Shown: positions 41,262-50,400 of the stretch, piece by piece
How the letters are laid out: each line of letters begins with the position of its first letter
Position numbering within the stretch: position 1 is the stretch's first letter
Assembly (NCBI GenBank): GCA_002722955.1
Contig: PBMZ01000072.1
Location: 1-53,217, forward strand
DNA from: Planctomycetaceae bacterium
GTDB lineage: Bacteria > Planctomycetota > Planctomycetia > Planctomycetales > Planctomycetaceae
Length of the DNA: 53,217 bases
Direction of reading: 5' to 3'
The notes under the pieces: generated by a model
What the model was told of the DNA's origin: nothing
Databases searched by the model: none
Seen by the model: the letters and a program-made list of their open reading frames with translations, nothing else
Position numbers and translations under genes: made by a program

Positions 41262-42863
41262 ATGTTGTGCGTCCGTCATTTTGCCTTGCTGCTGCTGATC
41301 GCTGGAACAGCTTCCGTGTCGATGGCTCAAGATGAAGCCGATCCCGCCGAGGCAATTCCCAAGCCGCCAACGATTCCCGACGAACCAAAAACCGTCGACC
41401 CGGCGAATCACGTGCCTGAGCAATTGGCCAAGCTGGCCACTGTGGAATTCGCCGACAAATCGCTGCGGGACATCGCGGCTTGGATTCAGACTGAGCAGAA
41501 GATTCCCGTTCTCTTCGATACGAAAACATTGAACGAAACAGGAGTCGCGTTGGGCGAACCGGTCACAGATCGGTTGCAAAACGAACCGGTCTATCTGCTG
41601 CTGAATCGTTTGCGCGGACTCAACCTGGCTTGGTATGTCGAGGACAACATTCTTCGCATCACGACAACCAGCGTCGCTTCCGAGCGTATGTCGACGCAAC
41701 CTTACAATGTTGGTGATCTGTTGGATGGCGGATTCAAGCAGGCGGCCATCAGCAATGTGATCCAGGAAACGACCAGCGGCCCATGGGAAGAGGAGTCGGG
41801 CGAGGGTGGCGGCCTGGAATGGCTTGGTGACGTTTTGTTCGTGCGGCAAACAGACAACATGCATCGTGAAGTCAACGGTTTGCTAGCGGCACTCAGAAAA
41901 CACGCGCGTCGGACATTTACTTTGGATCCGCCTCAGCATGGCGCGTTGCGGGAAAAGTTGGCAGCTAACGTCAGCGTCAACTTCAATGACACGCCACTCA
42001 GTAAAGTCGTCGAGGATCTCGCCACTCAATCGAAAGCCGATATTCGTTTGGAGCCCATTGGCTTGCGGAACGCGCGTGTCCGAGATCGCGAACCGATAAC
42101 GTTGAAGCTTTCCGATCGTCCTCTCTCCACAACGTTGGACGTTTTGTTGGCCGATTTAGAATTGCGTTGGATCTTGAGAGACGGCGTCTTGTGGCTGACA
42201 GACCAAGTCACTGCCAGTCGCTTCATGAAGACCGCGGTCTTCGATGTGCGTGATCTTTGTCGCGACAGCAGTGAAGCCGATGCGCTTGGAAATGCGATTC
42301 AGACCCAAACCTCCGGGCCGTGGCTCAACGATGAAGGCAACGGCGGAAGTTATATCTTCGCCAAGCCAGGTGCCTTGGTCGTTCGCCAAACAGAAACGAT
42401 TCTTGAAGAAATCCACACGCTAATGGCGACTTACCGCAAGGCTCTCTTGGCATCGAAACCAAGGGAACGAAGCGACATTGACGAAGTCAGTACACGTTAC
42501 TATCGCATGCATATCAACATTGCCAAGGATTTGTCCGTGTTGCTCCCGCTGCTTGTCGAGCCGAAATCTTGGATCAATGATGAGCAGCCGAACGCGGTGG
42601 GCACCGTGATGAAACTTTCGTCGCGTCCAGATGTCGTCGCGGTTACGAAAGAAAAGCAGGCATCAGCCGTTCTCATGGATCAAGCCGTGCTCATCATTCG
42701 ACAGACTCGATCCGTTCACGAGAAGATCTCCGATGTTATCGCGCGTATTGAGAGTGGCGACACCCCACTGACTGCCACCGGCGGCGGAAGCGGTTTCGGA
42801 GGCGGCTTCTTCTCGGTAGACGAGGAAGGTAAGAGTACTCGACTACGGAAGAAATCAAAGTAG
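41262..42863 (+). CDS. Exported protein with three secretin-N-like repeats
   Basis: The 533-residue protein begins with a signal peptide (MLCVRHFALLLLIAGTASVS). A stretch from about residue 55 resembles the STN/secretin N-terminal fold (VEFADKSLRDIAAWIQTEQ). Three repeat units follow: YNVGDLLDGGF ... TSGPWEEESGEGG ... GDVLFVRQT; FDVRDLCRDSS ... TSGPWLNDEGNGG ... GALVVRQT; and YYRMHINIAKD ... PKSWINDEQPN ... QAVLIIRQT. A second STN-like segment (VNFNDTPLSKVVEDL) lies between the first two. No secretin pore domain or membrane barrel is evident, so it is probably a periplasmic binding or scaffold protein. AGGA lies 8 nt before the ATG. Function is unknown. Confidence 0.75.
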   Translation: MLCVRHFALLLLIAGTASVSMAQDEADPAEAIPKPPTIPDEPKTVDPANHVPEQLAKLATVEFADKSLRDIAAWIQTEQKIPVLFDTKTLNETGVALGEPVTDRLQNEPVYLLLNRLRGLNLAWYVEDNILRITTTSVASERMSTQPYNVGDLLDGGFKQAAISNVIQETTSGPWEEESGEGGGLEWLGDVLFVRQTDNMHREVNGLLAALRKHARRTFTLDPPQHGALREKLAANVSVNFNDTPLSKVVEDLATQSKADIRLEPIGLRNARVRDREPITLKLSDRPLSTTLDVLLADLELRWILRDGVLWLTDQVTASRFMKTAVFDVRDLCRDSSEADALGNAIQTQTSGPWLNDEGNGGSYIFAKPGALVVRQTETILEEIHTLMATYRKALLASKPRERSDIDEVSTRYYRMHINIAKDLSVLLPLLVEPKSWINDEQPNAVGTVMKLSSRPDVVAVTKEKQASAVLMDQAVLIIRQTRSVHEKISDVIARIESGDTPLTATGGGSGFGGGFFSVDEEGKSTRLRKKSK

Positions 42864-42870
42864 CATCTCC

Positions 42871-42929
42871 GTAGGACGGACTTGTAGTCCGTCGCATAAG
42901 GCAAGAGACGGACTACAAGTCCGCCCTAC
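42871..42929. repeat. GTAGGACGGACTTGTAGTCC palindrome
   Basis: GTAGGACGGACTTGTAGTCC followed by GTC pairs with GACGGACTACAAGTCCGCCC followed by TAC. It begins 8 nt after the stop of the repeat-containing exported protein, and each arm is itself partly self-complementary. Confidence 0.8.
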
Positions 42930-42941
42930 ATTGGCAATGTC

Positions 42942-42963
42942 GTTTAACCCGCAGCCGAAGGCC
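42942..42963. repeat. Single arm of a GTTTAACCCG-type repeat
   Basis: GTTTAACCCGCAGCCGAAGG matches the left arm of the copies at 36404 and 53096, but no right arm follows. It lies 13 nt from the stop codon of the HAD gene on the other strand. Confidence 0.65.
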
Positions 42964-42975
42964 AGGCTGTGTCGG

Positions 42976-43659
42976 CTAAGATCTGCTCACCAATTCCAAA
43001 AACGCATCCAGCTCCGAGAAGTCCTCAAAGAACCAATCTGGCTTCGCGTCAATCAACGATTGGCGAGGCACATTACCGGTTCCGACTCCGATGACGTTGG
43101 CTTCAATAGCCCGGCCACACTTCACATCGGCCGCAGTGTCGCCGATGACCCAAACCTGATTTGGGTGAATCTCTGAGCCAAAACGTTCATGAACAACGGC
43201 CAAGGCGTCGCGGGCGACATCGTCTCGATCGGGATGAATATCCCCGTAGCCGCCGAAATCAAAGTACTTCCAAAGGTCGAAGTGTTCCAACTTGCAACGA
43301 GCTCCCTCGCGAAAGTTCCCCGTTAAGAGCCCCAATTCCACGTCGTCCAGCGAAGCGAGTTTCTCAAGAAGATCCGGAACACCAGGAAGAACGATGCCAT
43401 CACATTCCGACATCGTGTGTGGTAGCTCTTGAATGTAAGCGGCAAGGAAGTTTTTCCACGTCGCATCAATTTGATCACCAACGCCATGAAAGTTGAGCAT
43501 GTCGACAGTGATCGCGCGATCCGTGCGTCCCGCCGTCGAGATCCCTTCGGTGGGTTTGGTGATGCCGTATTGAGTCTCCAACGCCCGCTCCATCGCGCGT
43601 TGCCCGGCACCTCCCGAGTTCAACAGCGTGCCATCAATATCAAACAGAAGAATCTGCAA
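42976..43659 (-). CDS. HAD-superfamily phosphatase (phosphoglycolate phosphatase-like)
   Basis: The protein of about 227 residues has the haloacid dehalogenase motifs: LLFDIDGTLL (nucleophile DxD), LGLLTGN (motif II Thr), a Lys/Arg segment (REGARCKLEHF) and VIGDTAADVKCGR (motif IV). The helical cap between motifs I and II is of the size seen in phosphoglycolate phosphatase-like enzymes. The substrate is unproven. The start is uncertain. A TTG at 43659, with AAGGG upstream, gives MQILLFDIDG; the first ATG (43734) would put 25 residues from a hairpin region before the domain. I favour the TTG. It lies downstream of, and in the same direction as, the Gfo/Idh/MocA gene. Confidence 0.8.
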   Translation of the reverse strand: MQILLFDIDGTLLNSGGAGQRAMERALETQYGITKPTEGISTAGRTDRAITVDMLNFHGVGDQIDATWKNFLAAYIQELPHTMSECDGIVLPGVPDLLEKLASLDDVELGLLTGNFREGARCKLEHFDLWKYFDFGGYGDIHPDRDDVARDALAVVHERFGSEIHPNQVWVIGDTAADVKCGRAIEANVIGVGTGNVPRQSLIDAKPDWFFEDFSELDAFLELVSRS

Positions 43660-43680
43660 AGCGAAGCCCTTGAATTGAAC

Positions 43681-43709
43681 AGCCCGGCTACTCAACGAGT
43701 AACCGGGCT
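43681..43709 (-). terminator. Hairpin AGCCCGGCTACTC/GAGTAACCGGGCT
   Basis: The 13-nt arms are complementary with one mismatch and the loop is 3 nt. It lies between the end of the Gfo/Idh/MocA gene and the HAD gene, both on the minus strand. It lacks a U-run, so termination is uncertain. Confidence 0.5.
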
Positions 43710-43723
43710 GATGTGCTTTCAAA

Positions 43724-43838
43724 GTAGCCGTCACTCTCCGAGTGACGAGCCGAACAGTGACCGCGACGACTGAATCATTGACTCACAGAAATACAATGCG
43801 ATTGTCGATTGGCTCATCACTCGGAGAGTGATGGCTAC
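43724..43838. repeat. GTAGCCGTCACTCTCCGAGTG palindrome with long spacer
   Basis: GTAGCCGTCACTCTCCGAGT plus GACGAGCC at the left pairs with GGCTCATCACTCGGAGAGTG plus ATGGCTAC at the right, with a spacer of about 59 nt. It ends immediately before the stop codon of the Gfo/Idh/MocA gene on the minus strand. Confidence 0.75.
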
Positions 43839-43839
43839 G

Positions 43840-45039
43840 TTACGGTCGAGCCAACTCGTGCTTGAGCGGCAACCAATTACCGCCATCGTTGCTACTCGCA
43901 ACGCATTGCTCGATGAAGTACATCCCCTCAGTGCCATCATTCACATTCGGGTAGACTGTGTTAACCTTGTCGATCGTCTCGCCGTCGGCCACTCTGACCA
44001 TGTCGTCGTATGCGGCGCGGTAGACGTTCGCGAAGGCCTCGAAAAATGCCTCTGGGTGCCCCGAGGGAAGACGACACGCGCCGGCACCAGACTCGTTCAT
44101 GAACGGTGCATTCGGATCGCGAGTGTATATGGCATGAGGCTCGCCATTGCGGCGGACGATCATCACATTGGGTTCTTCTTGTCGCCAGAAGAGACTTGCC
44201 TTCGTGCCATCGATTTCAATCGAAAGATCGTTCTCACGGCCATGGCTGATCTGGCTTGCGGTGACTGTTCCCAGTGCTCCATTCTCGAAGTGAACCACGG
44301 CGTGGCCGTAGTCATCCAGTTGTCGGCCTTCCTCGAAAGTCTTCAAATTGCAGGAGACCTTTTCGGGAATCAATCCGGACATGTATCGAGCCAAATTAAA
44401 AGCATGCGTGGCAATGTCGCCAAAGCAACCAGCGGCTCCAGAGCGAGCGGGGTCCGTCCGCCAAGCGGCTTGCTTCTGATCTTCGTTTTCCAGTCGAGTT
44501 CGCAGCCAACCTTGAATGTACTGAGCTCGGATGGCCTGAATCTCGCCAAATTCACCGCTGGCAATCATCTGGCGAGCCTGTCGAACCAGCGGATAGCCTG
44601 TGTAATTGTGAGTCACCGCGAAAACTTTGTTGCTGCTCGCAACCAAAGCCGCCAGTTCTTCTGCTTCAGCAAGGTTCAATGTCAGAGGCTTGTCGCAAAT
44701 TACGTTGAAACCGGCCTCGACCATGCACTTGGCAATTGGAAAGTGCGTGTGGTTCGGTGTGGCGATGCTAACAAAGTCAATCCGTTGATCCTCGGGAAGA
44801 GCCGCTTCCTTCTCGGCCAACTCTTCGTAAGAGGTGTAAGCGCGGTCCGGGCAAATATCGTACGAGGCCGCGGAGTCCTTGGCTCGCTGGGGATCCGAAG
44901 ACAAGGCACCAGCGACTAACGCCGCTCGATTGTCCAAGACGGCCGCCGTGGCATGCACGCGCCCAATAAACGAACCAGCCCCGCCACCAACGAGGCCCAT
45001 GCGAAGCTTACGGTTGAGGGAACCGTTGGTTGTGTCCAT
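43840..45039 (-). CDS. Gfo/Idh/MocA-family oxidoreductase
   Basis: The 399-residue protein has an N-terminal Rossmann nucleotide-binding fold (MGLVGGGAGSFIGRVHA), the DKP variant of the EKP motif (FNVICDKPLTLN) and GCFGDIATHAFNLARYM with the conserved catalytic Asp and His. The C-terminal part ends GTEGMYFIEQCVASSNDGG, common in planctomycete members that act on sugars or inositol-like substrates. No signal peptide; it is cytoplasmic. AAGG lies 7 nt before the ATG. Substrate unknown. It is not closely related in sequence to the other family member at 20630-21628. Confidence 0.87.
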   Translation of the reverse strand: MDTTNGSLNRKLRMGLVGGGAGSFIGRVHATAAVLDNRAALVAGALSSDPQRAKDSAASYDICPDRAYTSYEELAEKEAALPEDQRIDFVSIATPNHTHFPIAKCMVEAGFNVICDKPLTLNLAEAEELAALVASSNKVFAVTHNYTGYPLVRQARQMIASGEFGEIQAIRAQYIQGWLRTRLENEDQKQAAWRTDPARSGAAGCFGDIATHAFNLARYMSGLIPEKVSCNLKTFEEGRQLDDYGHAVVHFENGALGTVTASQISHGRENDLSIEIDGTKASLFWRQEEPNVMIVRRNGEPHAIYTRDPNAPFMNESGAGACRLPSGHPEAFFEAFANVYRAAYDDMVRVADGETIDKVNTVYPNVNDGTEGMYFIEQCVASSNDGGNWLPLKHELARP

Positions 45040-45436
45040 GTTGAAACCTTCAGTGAAAAAATCGCGTCGAGAAACTCTAAGTAGAAGCCGCCAAATTACC
45101 CCTGGGATCCCGATTTTTCAAGCTTCGGCATCGGCAACACCCCGTTCCGATGTGCTTTTGCAATTGTTTCAACCGCCAGCATTTATCTCCAAGTGCCGTA
45201 GCGGAACGGCCCAAGCCGTTCGGTGTCTCGCAAGGCTTTACTCATATACCGCATGGCTTGCGTACACCACTCAAGGTCCGGTTGTACCGATTCAATCAAT
45301 CGTGACGAGTTCTCTCAGCAGTCCGCAAGTTCGGCTCGCAGTGGCTTACCAATTCTTCACACGCCAAGACCGCGCCGCCGATAACAGCATCTGCGAGCAA
45401 CCTACGCTCACCCCCCTACTTATGGAAGGACACATC
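45040..45436. other. 397-nt intergenic region without a recognised gene
   Basis: The region separates the divergent Gfo/Idh/MocA gene and the small gene ahead of xerD. It contains GTAGCGGAACGG near 45198, resembling one end of the GTAGCGGAA family, but no complete palindrome. The frame of the downstream small gene is open through it, but the composition is not protein-like. Promoters for both genes are expected here. Confidence 0.5.
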
Positions 45437-45694
45437 ATGCAGCAGGGAATCAACGTCTTGGCTTTGGTGAAGGAATCCGAGCGATTCGTTTTTCTCTACG
45501 ATGACAGTAGCCCTGCCGCATTGATGACAACACTTGGCCAATACGCGGCCGACAAAGACTTGAGCTTTTCTTGGTACGACGCGGCTGTCTTAAGCCAAAA
45601 AGTTCGTCGGATGCAGCAAGCCACCGAAGTTGCGGAAGTAGTCGAAGATCAAGCCCATTCCAAGACAAATCGGCTTGGAGAAATCACCTGGTAA
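45437..45694 (+). CDS. Small protein of unknown function upstream of xerD
   Basis: The 85-residue protein begins MQQGINVLALVKESERFVFL and has a mixed alpha/beta composition (LYDDSSPAALMTTLGQYAAD, then FSWYDAAVLSQKVRRMQQA). It has no signal peptide and no known motif. GGAAGGA lies 6 nt before the ATG at 45437, a very strong ribosome site that decides this start over the in-frame ATG five codons earlier. The xerD-like gene starts 8 nt after its stop, so the two form an operon. A link to recombinase regulation is possible but is only inference. Confidence 0.7.
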   Translation: MQQGINVLALVKESERFVFLYDDSSPAALMTTLGQYAADKDLSFSWYDAAVLSQKVRRMQQATEVAEVVEDQAHSKTNRLGEITW

Positions 45695-45702
45695 TCTAGG
45701 AA

Positions 45703-46605
45703 ATGCACGCAGCAATTGACGGCTTCCTGCGGTATCTGCGGATCGAGCGAAACGCATCTCCGCTGACACTGAAGTCCTACACCGAGGACATGGAAGGCCT
45801 GCTGATCTACTTCGAAGAGCAAGTCGGGCACATTCCGAATCCCGACCAAGTCACCGTTGCGATGCTTCGTGGTTATGTAGCCTACTTGAACGCCTGCGAG
45901 TATGCGCGGACAACGATCGCTCGGCGGTTGGCCAGTCTTCGCAGCTTGTTTCGTTACTGCTGCCGCGAGAATCTCGCTGCGTCCAATCCTGCTCAAGCAC
46001 TGCGAACTCCACGAATCGGCCGCAAGTTGCCGCACTTCTTAACGGAAAAACAGGTCGGCAAGTTGCTGCTGGCGCCACCTGCCAACAAAACAGAGGGACT
46101 GCGCGATCGTGCCATTCTCGAGACGATCTATTCCGCCGGCTTGCGTGTTGGCGAGCTTGTCTCACTAGACACAACAGACTGGGACCGCGACGCTGACATC
46201 ATCCGAGTCCGCGGTAAGGGCCGCAAAGAGCGAATCGCCCCCATCGGCAGTTTTGCGTCCAAGGCTCTGTCGCGGTGGTTCGAGGTTCGCAAGCCTGACC
46301 CCAAGGGGTCCATGGATCAAACGGCAGCCATCTTTCTGAATCGCTTCGGCCGCCGATTGACCACTCGTAGTGTCGGACGGATGCTTGAGAAATACATCCT
46401 GCAATGCGGTCTCGATTCGTTGACCTCGCCCCACACATTGCGGCACAGTTTCGCTACGCACTTGCTGGATGGCGGTGCTGATTTAAGAAGTGTCCAAGAG
46501 ATGCTGGGACACAAGAGCTTGACGACCACGCAAATCTACACGCACGTCAGCACGAAACGCTTGCGCGAGACTTACGAGAAAGCACACCCACACGCCAGCC
46601 GGTGA
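45703..46605 (+). CDS. xerD: Tyrosine recombinase of the XerC/XerD family
   Basis: The 300-residue protein has the N-terminal SAM-like DNA-binding domain ([19 protein letters not shown]) and the C-terminal catalytic domain. All six catalytic residues are present: R148 in AGLRVGEL, K172 in GKGRKER, H244 and R247 in HTLRHSF, H270 in LGHKSL and Y279 in QIYTHV. These numbers match those of E. coli XerD, so I prefer XerD over XerC. Its expected role is resolving chromosome dimers at dif. It is not associated with integron or phage genes, which argues for the housekeeping enzyme. A GAAGCC-type hairpin follows. Confidence 0.9.
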   Translation: MHAAIDGFLRYLRIERNASPLTLKSYTEDMEGLLIYFEEQVGHIPNPDQVTVAMLRGYVAYLNACEYARTTIARRLASLRSLFRYCCRENLAASNPAQALRTPRIGRKLPHFLTEKQVGKLLLAPPANKTEGLRDRAILETIYSAGLRVGELVSLDTTDWDRDADIIRVRGKGRKERIAPIGSFASKALSRWFEVRKPDPKGSMDQTAAIFLNRFGRRLTTRSVGRMLEKYILQCGLDSLTSPHTLRHSFATHLLDGGADLRSVQEMLGHKSLTTTQIYTHVSTKRLRETYEKAHPHASR

Positions 46606-46618
46606 TCGCCGATGATCG

Positions 46619-46651
46619 AGAAGCCAGGCTTTTGGCCAAAGCCCGGCTTCT
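46619..46651 (+). terminator. GAAGCCCG-type hairpin after xerD
   Basis: AGAAGCCAGGCTTTTGG and CCAAAGCCCGGCTTCT form a stem of about 16 bp with one mismatch, ending TTCTTCC. It is 13 nt after the xerD stop and is almost identical to the hairpins at 2564 and 4033. Confidence 0.65.
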
Positions 46652-46764
46652 TCCCCTTGGTCTGCCACACAATTCTTCGCGAATTGGCCCGATTTCCGCT
46701 AAGATTCCGACTGGACAAACGTCGTAGTTTTGGTTGCCGGAATTCTCATCGACGAAGAATCGCC

Positions 46765-47277
46765 ATGAAAAAAATCCTGACTTGTCTTGTCGCTCTAGCT
46801 GCTTTCCAAACTAGCATCTCGCACGCCGATTACCTTGTTGAAAGCCGAGGCTCTTGGCCGAAAACCTGGCCCAAAGAACTCGAACCACTTCGTAAGAAGG
46901 CGTCGACATTCGAGGGCCCGCTGCTGCCAGCGCTGCACTATGCGATCACATTCGATTCGCGCGAACAATTCGAAGCCGCTTGGCCGCATTTGCTCAAGGT
47001 CAAGACAAAGGGAGCTCCCATCATATTGAAACGAGGCCCCAGTTTTTGGCTGCGCGGTGGCAAGGCCGCCGGCATCTGCGTCCATACGCCACCAGCCCAT
47101 ACAAAGCCACGGACCGACGCAGAGATCGCCAAATCAAAAGCGAGCAATTCGTACTGGCGAACGTCGGTCTATATCGAGCTGATTGTCGATGGCAAGATCG
47201 TCGACCTGAATCGAATCCCGCTACCTCGCGACACGCCGATCATTGACGAGCGATTCAAGAAGCCAAAGAAGAAGTGA
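46765..47277 (+). CDS. Small exported protein of unknown function
   Basis: The 170-residue protein starts with a clear signal peptide (MKKILTCLVALAAFQTSISHA). The mature part has no recognised domain. It contains ALHYAITFDSREQFEAAWP, KRGPSFWLRGGKAAGICVHTP and a C-terminal RFKKPKKK basic tail. I place the start at the ATG 46765, where the signal peptide begins; the frame is open further upstream, but that sequence overlaps the hairpin after xerD. It lies between xerD and the ATPase-HflK fusion without an obvious link to either. Confidence 0.68.
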   Translation: MKKILTCLVALAAFQTSISHADYLVESRGSWPKTWPKELEPLRKKASTFEGPLLPALHYAITFDSREQFEAAWPHLLKVKTKGAPIILKRGPSFWLRGGKAAGICVHTPPAHTKPRTDAEIAKSKASNSYWRTSVYIELIVDGKIVDLNRIPLPRDTPIIDERFKKPKKK

Positions 47278-47419
47278 TAAGAGCTTGACGGCGGAAGAAG
47301 GTGGGCAGCGTTCGATTCCGTTGCCAACAATTCTTCGGTACGATGAATGATCGGCCAGATGGATTCTACCGCTTCCATGATTGCACGGACGTGTTGTTGC
47401 CAAGTACCAAACGCCGTCC

Positions 47420-50400
47420 ATGCATTACGTTCCCGAATCAGCTCGCGAATTCTTGCAAGATTCTGCTGCCGAAGATGGTGCGGATCGAGAAGCGCGCAGT
47501 TTTCATTTCCGATCGGCTCCCGTTTATTTGCTTACGGCCTTTGTGGGATCGTTGCTGGCTGCCGATTTGCTGATCGGCTTCTTGGCCGAACTTGGACAGA
47601 ACGAACTACTCACGTATCGAGTCATCGTCGGCTATCGTTTGGCGTTGTTCGCCGCGTTGCTCGGTGGCTCTCGCATTTTGTACCAAACGCTTGACGGGCT
47701 GACTCAAGGGAAAGTCGGTGCCGACCTGGCGCTCACGATCGCGTGTCTGGCCGCCATTATCCTGAAAGAACCAGTCACAGCAGCACTAGTTGTATTCGTT
47801 GCGCTTTGCGGCGAGAGCATCGAAGGCTACACCATCGACCGAGCCCAACACGCGATCCGTCGAGTCTTTCAAATCTGCCCAAAGATTGCTCACGTCATCC
47901 GTGACAATCGGGAGCTTGACGTTGCGGTGTCTGAGTTGGAAGTTGGCGAAACGGTTATCGTCCGCCCTGGTGAAAGAGTTCCCGTTGACGGCGTGATCGT
48001 GGATGGAACGTCAGCAATTGATGAAAGTGCGCTGACTGGAGAAAGCCTTCCCGTCGACAAAGCGACTGGCGATCACGTCTTTTCCGGCTCGATCAATCAA
48101 TTCGGCAGTCTGACGATGACCGCAGAAAAAGTCGGCGAGGACACAACGCTGGCACAAATCGTTAAGCTGGTCGGTGATGCCACCGCGAGAAAGGCGCCAC
48201 TTGAGCGAACAGCAGACCGACTGGCGCGACTCTTCCTGCCGGTCGTCTTGACCGTAGCACTGGCAACTCTCGTCGGCTGGCGAATTCAATCCGGCGAATG
48301 GACACCAGGCTTCATGCCGGCGCTTAGCGTGCTGGTTGTCGCTTGTCCTTGCCCCCTGATCTTAGCGACCCCCAGTGCCGTCATGGCGGCAATGGCTTGG
48401 CTGGCACGAACGGGCGTCGTCGTCAAAGGATCCGTGGCGCTCGAACGGCTAGCTCAAATCGATACGCTCGCCTTCGACAAAACCGGCACATTGACGCGGG
48501 GCAAGCTTGAAGTTGCAGCGATTCACCCATTCGCTGACCTGGATGAAATTGACTTACTAAGAACGGCATCAATCGCCGAAAAACGCAGGGAGCATCCGAT
48601 CGGCCGAGTCATCGTTCGAGAGGCCGAGGCCCGCGGCTGCGTCATCCCAGGCGTCTACGAATTCGCTGCTCGTCCAGGCTTTGGAATTGCAGTTCAGGTC
48701 GAAGGTGGATCGCTAGGCGACCACATCGCCAAGCTCGTTCGGGCTGAAACCGAGTCCCTCGAACTGGTCGTTGGAAACCGACGACTGCTGGATCAATCCA
48801 ACGTCCAGTTCTCGGATGCTGCTGTCGAGCAAATCGAACAGATCGAGGAATCAGGTCAGACCGTGATCATGGTTGGTCTCCAGGGTCGTTTGCTGGGCGT
48901 GATCGGAGTCCGCGACACGGTTCGCAGCGAATCTCGAAGCATCGTCGCTGAACTTCAAGTCGCGGGCATCGAACACATCACGATGTTAACCGGTGATCGA
49001 CTGGCTCCAGCCCGCCAAGTAGCCGAGCAAGTTGGATTGGGCAACGCGGTGCATCCGGAGATGTTGCCTGCTGACAAAGCCGACTGGATCAACGATCAAA
49101 CGAAGCAAGGTCGATCCGTGGCCATGGTCGGCGACGGCGTTAACGATGCTCCTGCACTAGCAAACGCGGCGATTGGCATCGCGTTGGGCGGAGTCGGAAG
49201 TGACATCGCGTCGGAAGCGGGTGACCTAGTCCTGATGGGCGATCCGTTGAGGCCGTTACCAGGACTGCTACGGCTTTCGCGCAAGCTAGTGCAGAACATT
49301 CGCCAGAGCATCTATATCTTTGCATTCGGCATGAACGCCCTCGGCATGATACTGGGCGCTGTCGGAATTCTCTCGCCAGTTGCGGCTGCTGTTTTTCACG
49401 AGGCGGCGTCTTTGGCAGTGATGATCAACGCTTTACGGCTGTTGTGGTTCGAGCGATTTGATACCACGTGGCTTGGCCAATTGTTGCAGCGAACCACGTC
49501 GACGCGAGATCGAATGCTGGATTGGCTATCCCCGACCGAATGGGTGTTTCGGCTGTTGCGACATTGGTCCACGCTACTTAGGTTGGCGGGCGCGGCAGCC
49601 ATCATGCTGTGGTTGCTGTCGGGAGTCACATTGATTGAGAATCACGAGCAGGCGGTGGTGACGCGATTCGGACGCTGCCACGCGACGCTGGATGGAGGTT
49701 TGCATTGGCGCTGGCCGACTCCTTTCGAAAGATTGCGAATCGAAGAAATCGACCGAGTACGCTCCGTTCCGATTGGCTTTCGCGGCGCAATGCCAAAGGC
49801 GCCAACTGATGATGTGATCTCGCCAGCGATCGAATGGACCAGCGAACACGCAGACTCGATCGAAGTCGTGTCCGCAGAATCGTTGGCGTTGACGGGCGAA
49901 GAGGTGCTTGTTGACTTCACGGGGGAAGTTCATTATCGCATCAGCGACTTGTATCAATTCGCGTTTACCGCCGCGGCACCAGACGAAACTGTGCGAGCGG
50001 TCGCCGAATCGACCATTCGGCAAGCTGCCGCTCAGTTGTCGTTGGACAACATCTTGACCGCGCAGCGTGCTCGCGTCGAAGAACAGTGTTTGCAGGAAAC
50101 GCAAACAGCGATTGCGGCGTACGATTTGGGAATCGAGGTAACCGATCTGCATCTCTTGGACATTCATCCGCCCAAGCAAGTCGTTCCTGATTACCGGCGA
50201 GTTGCCGACGCGTTGGAAGAACGAGAGCAACTAGTCAATCAGGCAGAAGCTTACTACGCGCGAGAGGTTTTGAATGCCGCCGGCGAGGACGCGATTCGAT
50301 TGTTGAGCGATTCGGTTGCCGATGTTCGCCAGCAAGTGAACGCGTCGACAACAGGCGAAGTCCGCGGCTGGGAACTCGATGACGATCTATGGAACAAGTT

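Noticed and set aside
43828..44919. Open frame of 363 codons on the plus strand
   Set aside because: It is antisense to the Gfo/Idh/MocA gene at 43840-45039, which has clear motifs; codon composition fits a mirror of that gene.
44879..45436. Upstream extension of the small gene before xerD
   Set aside because: It overlaps the Gfo/Idh/MocA gene antisense, and a strong ribosome site at the downstream ATG marks the real start.
45040..46765. dif site near xerD
   Set aside because: No sequence resembling a 28-nt dif site was found by eye; dif is rarely next to xerD.
47381..47420. TTG start 13 codons upstream of the ATPase-HflK fusion ATG
   Set aside because: The added residues are not conserved in type and no ribosome site supports it.
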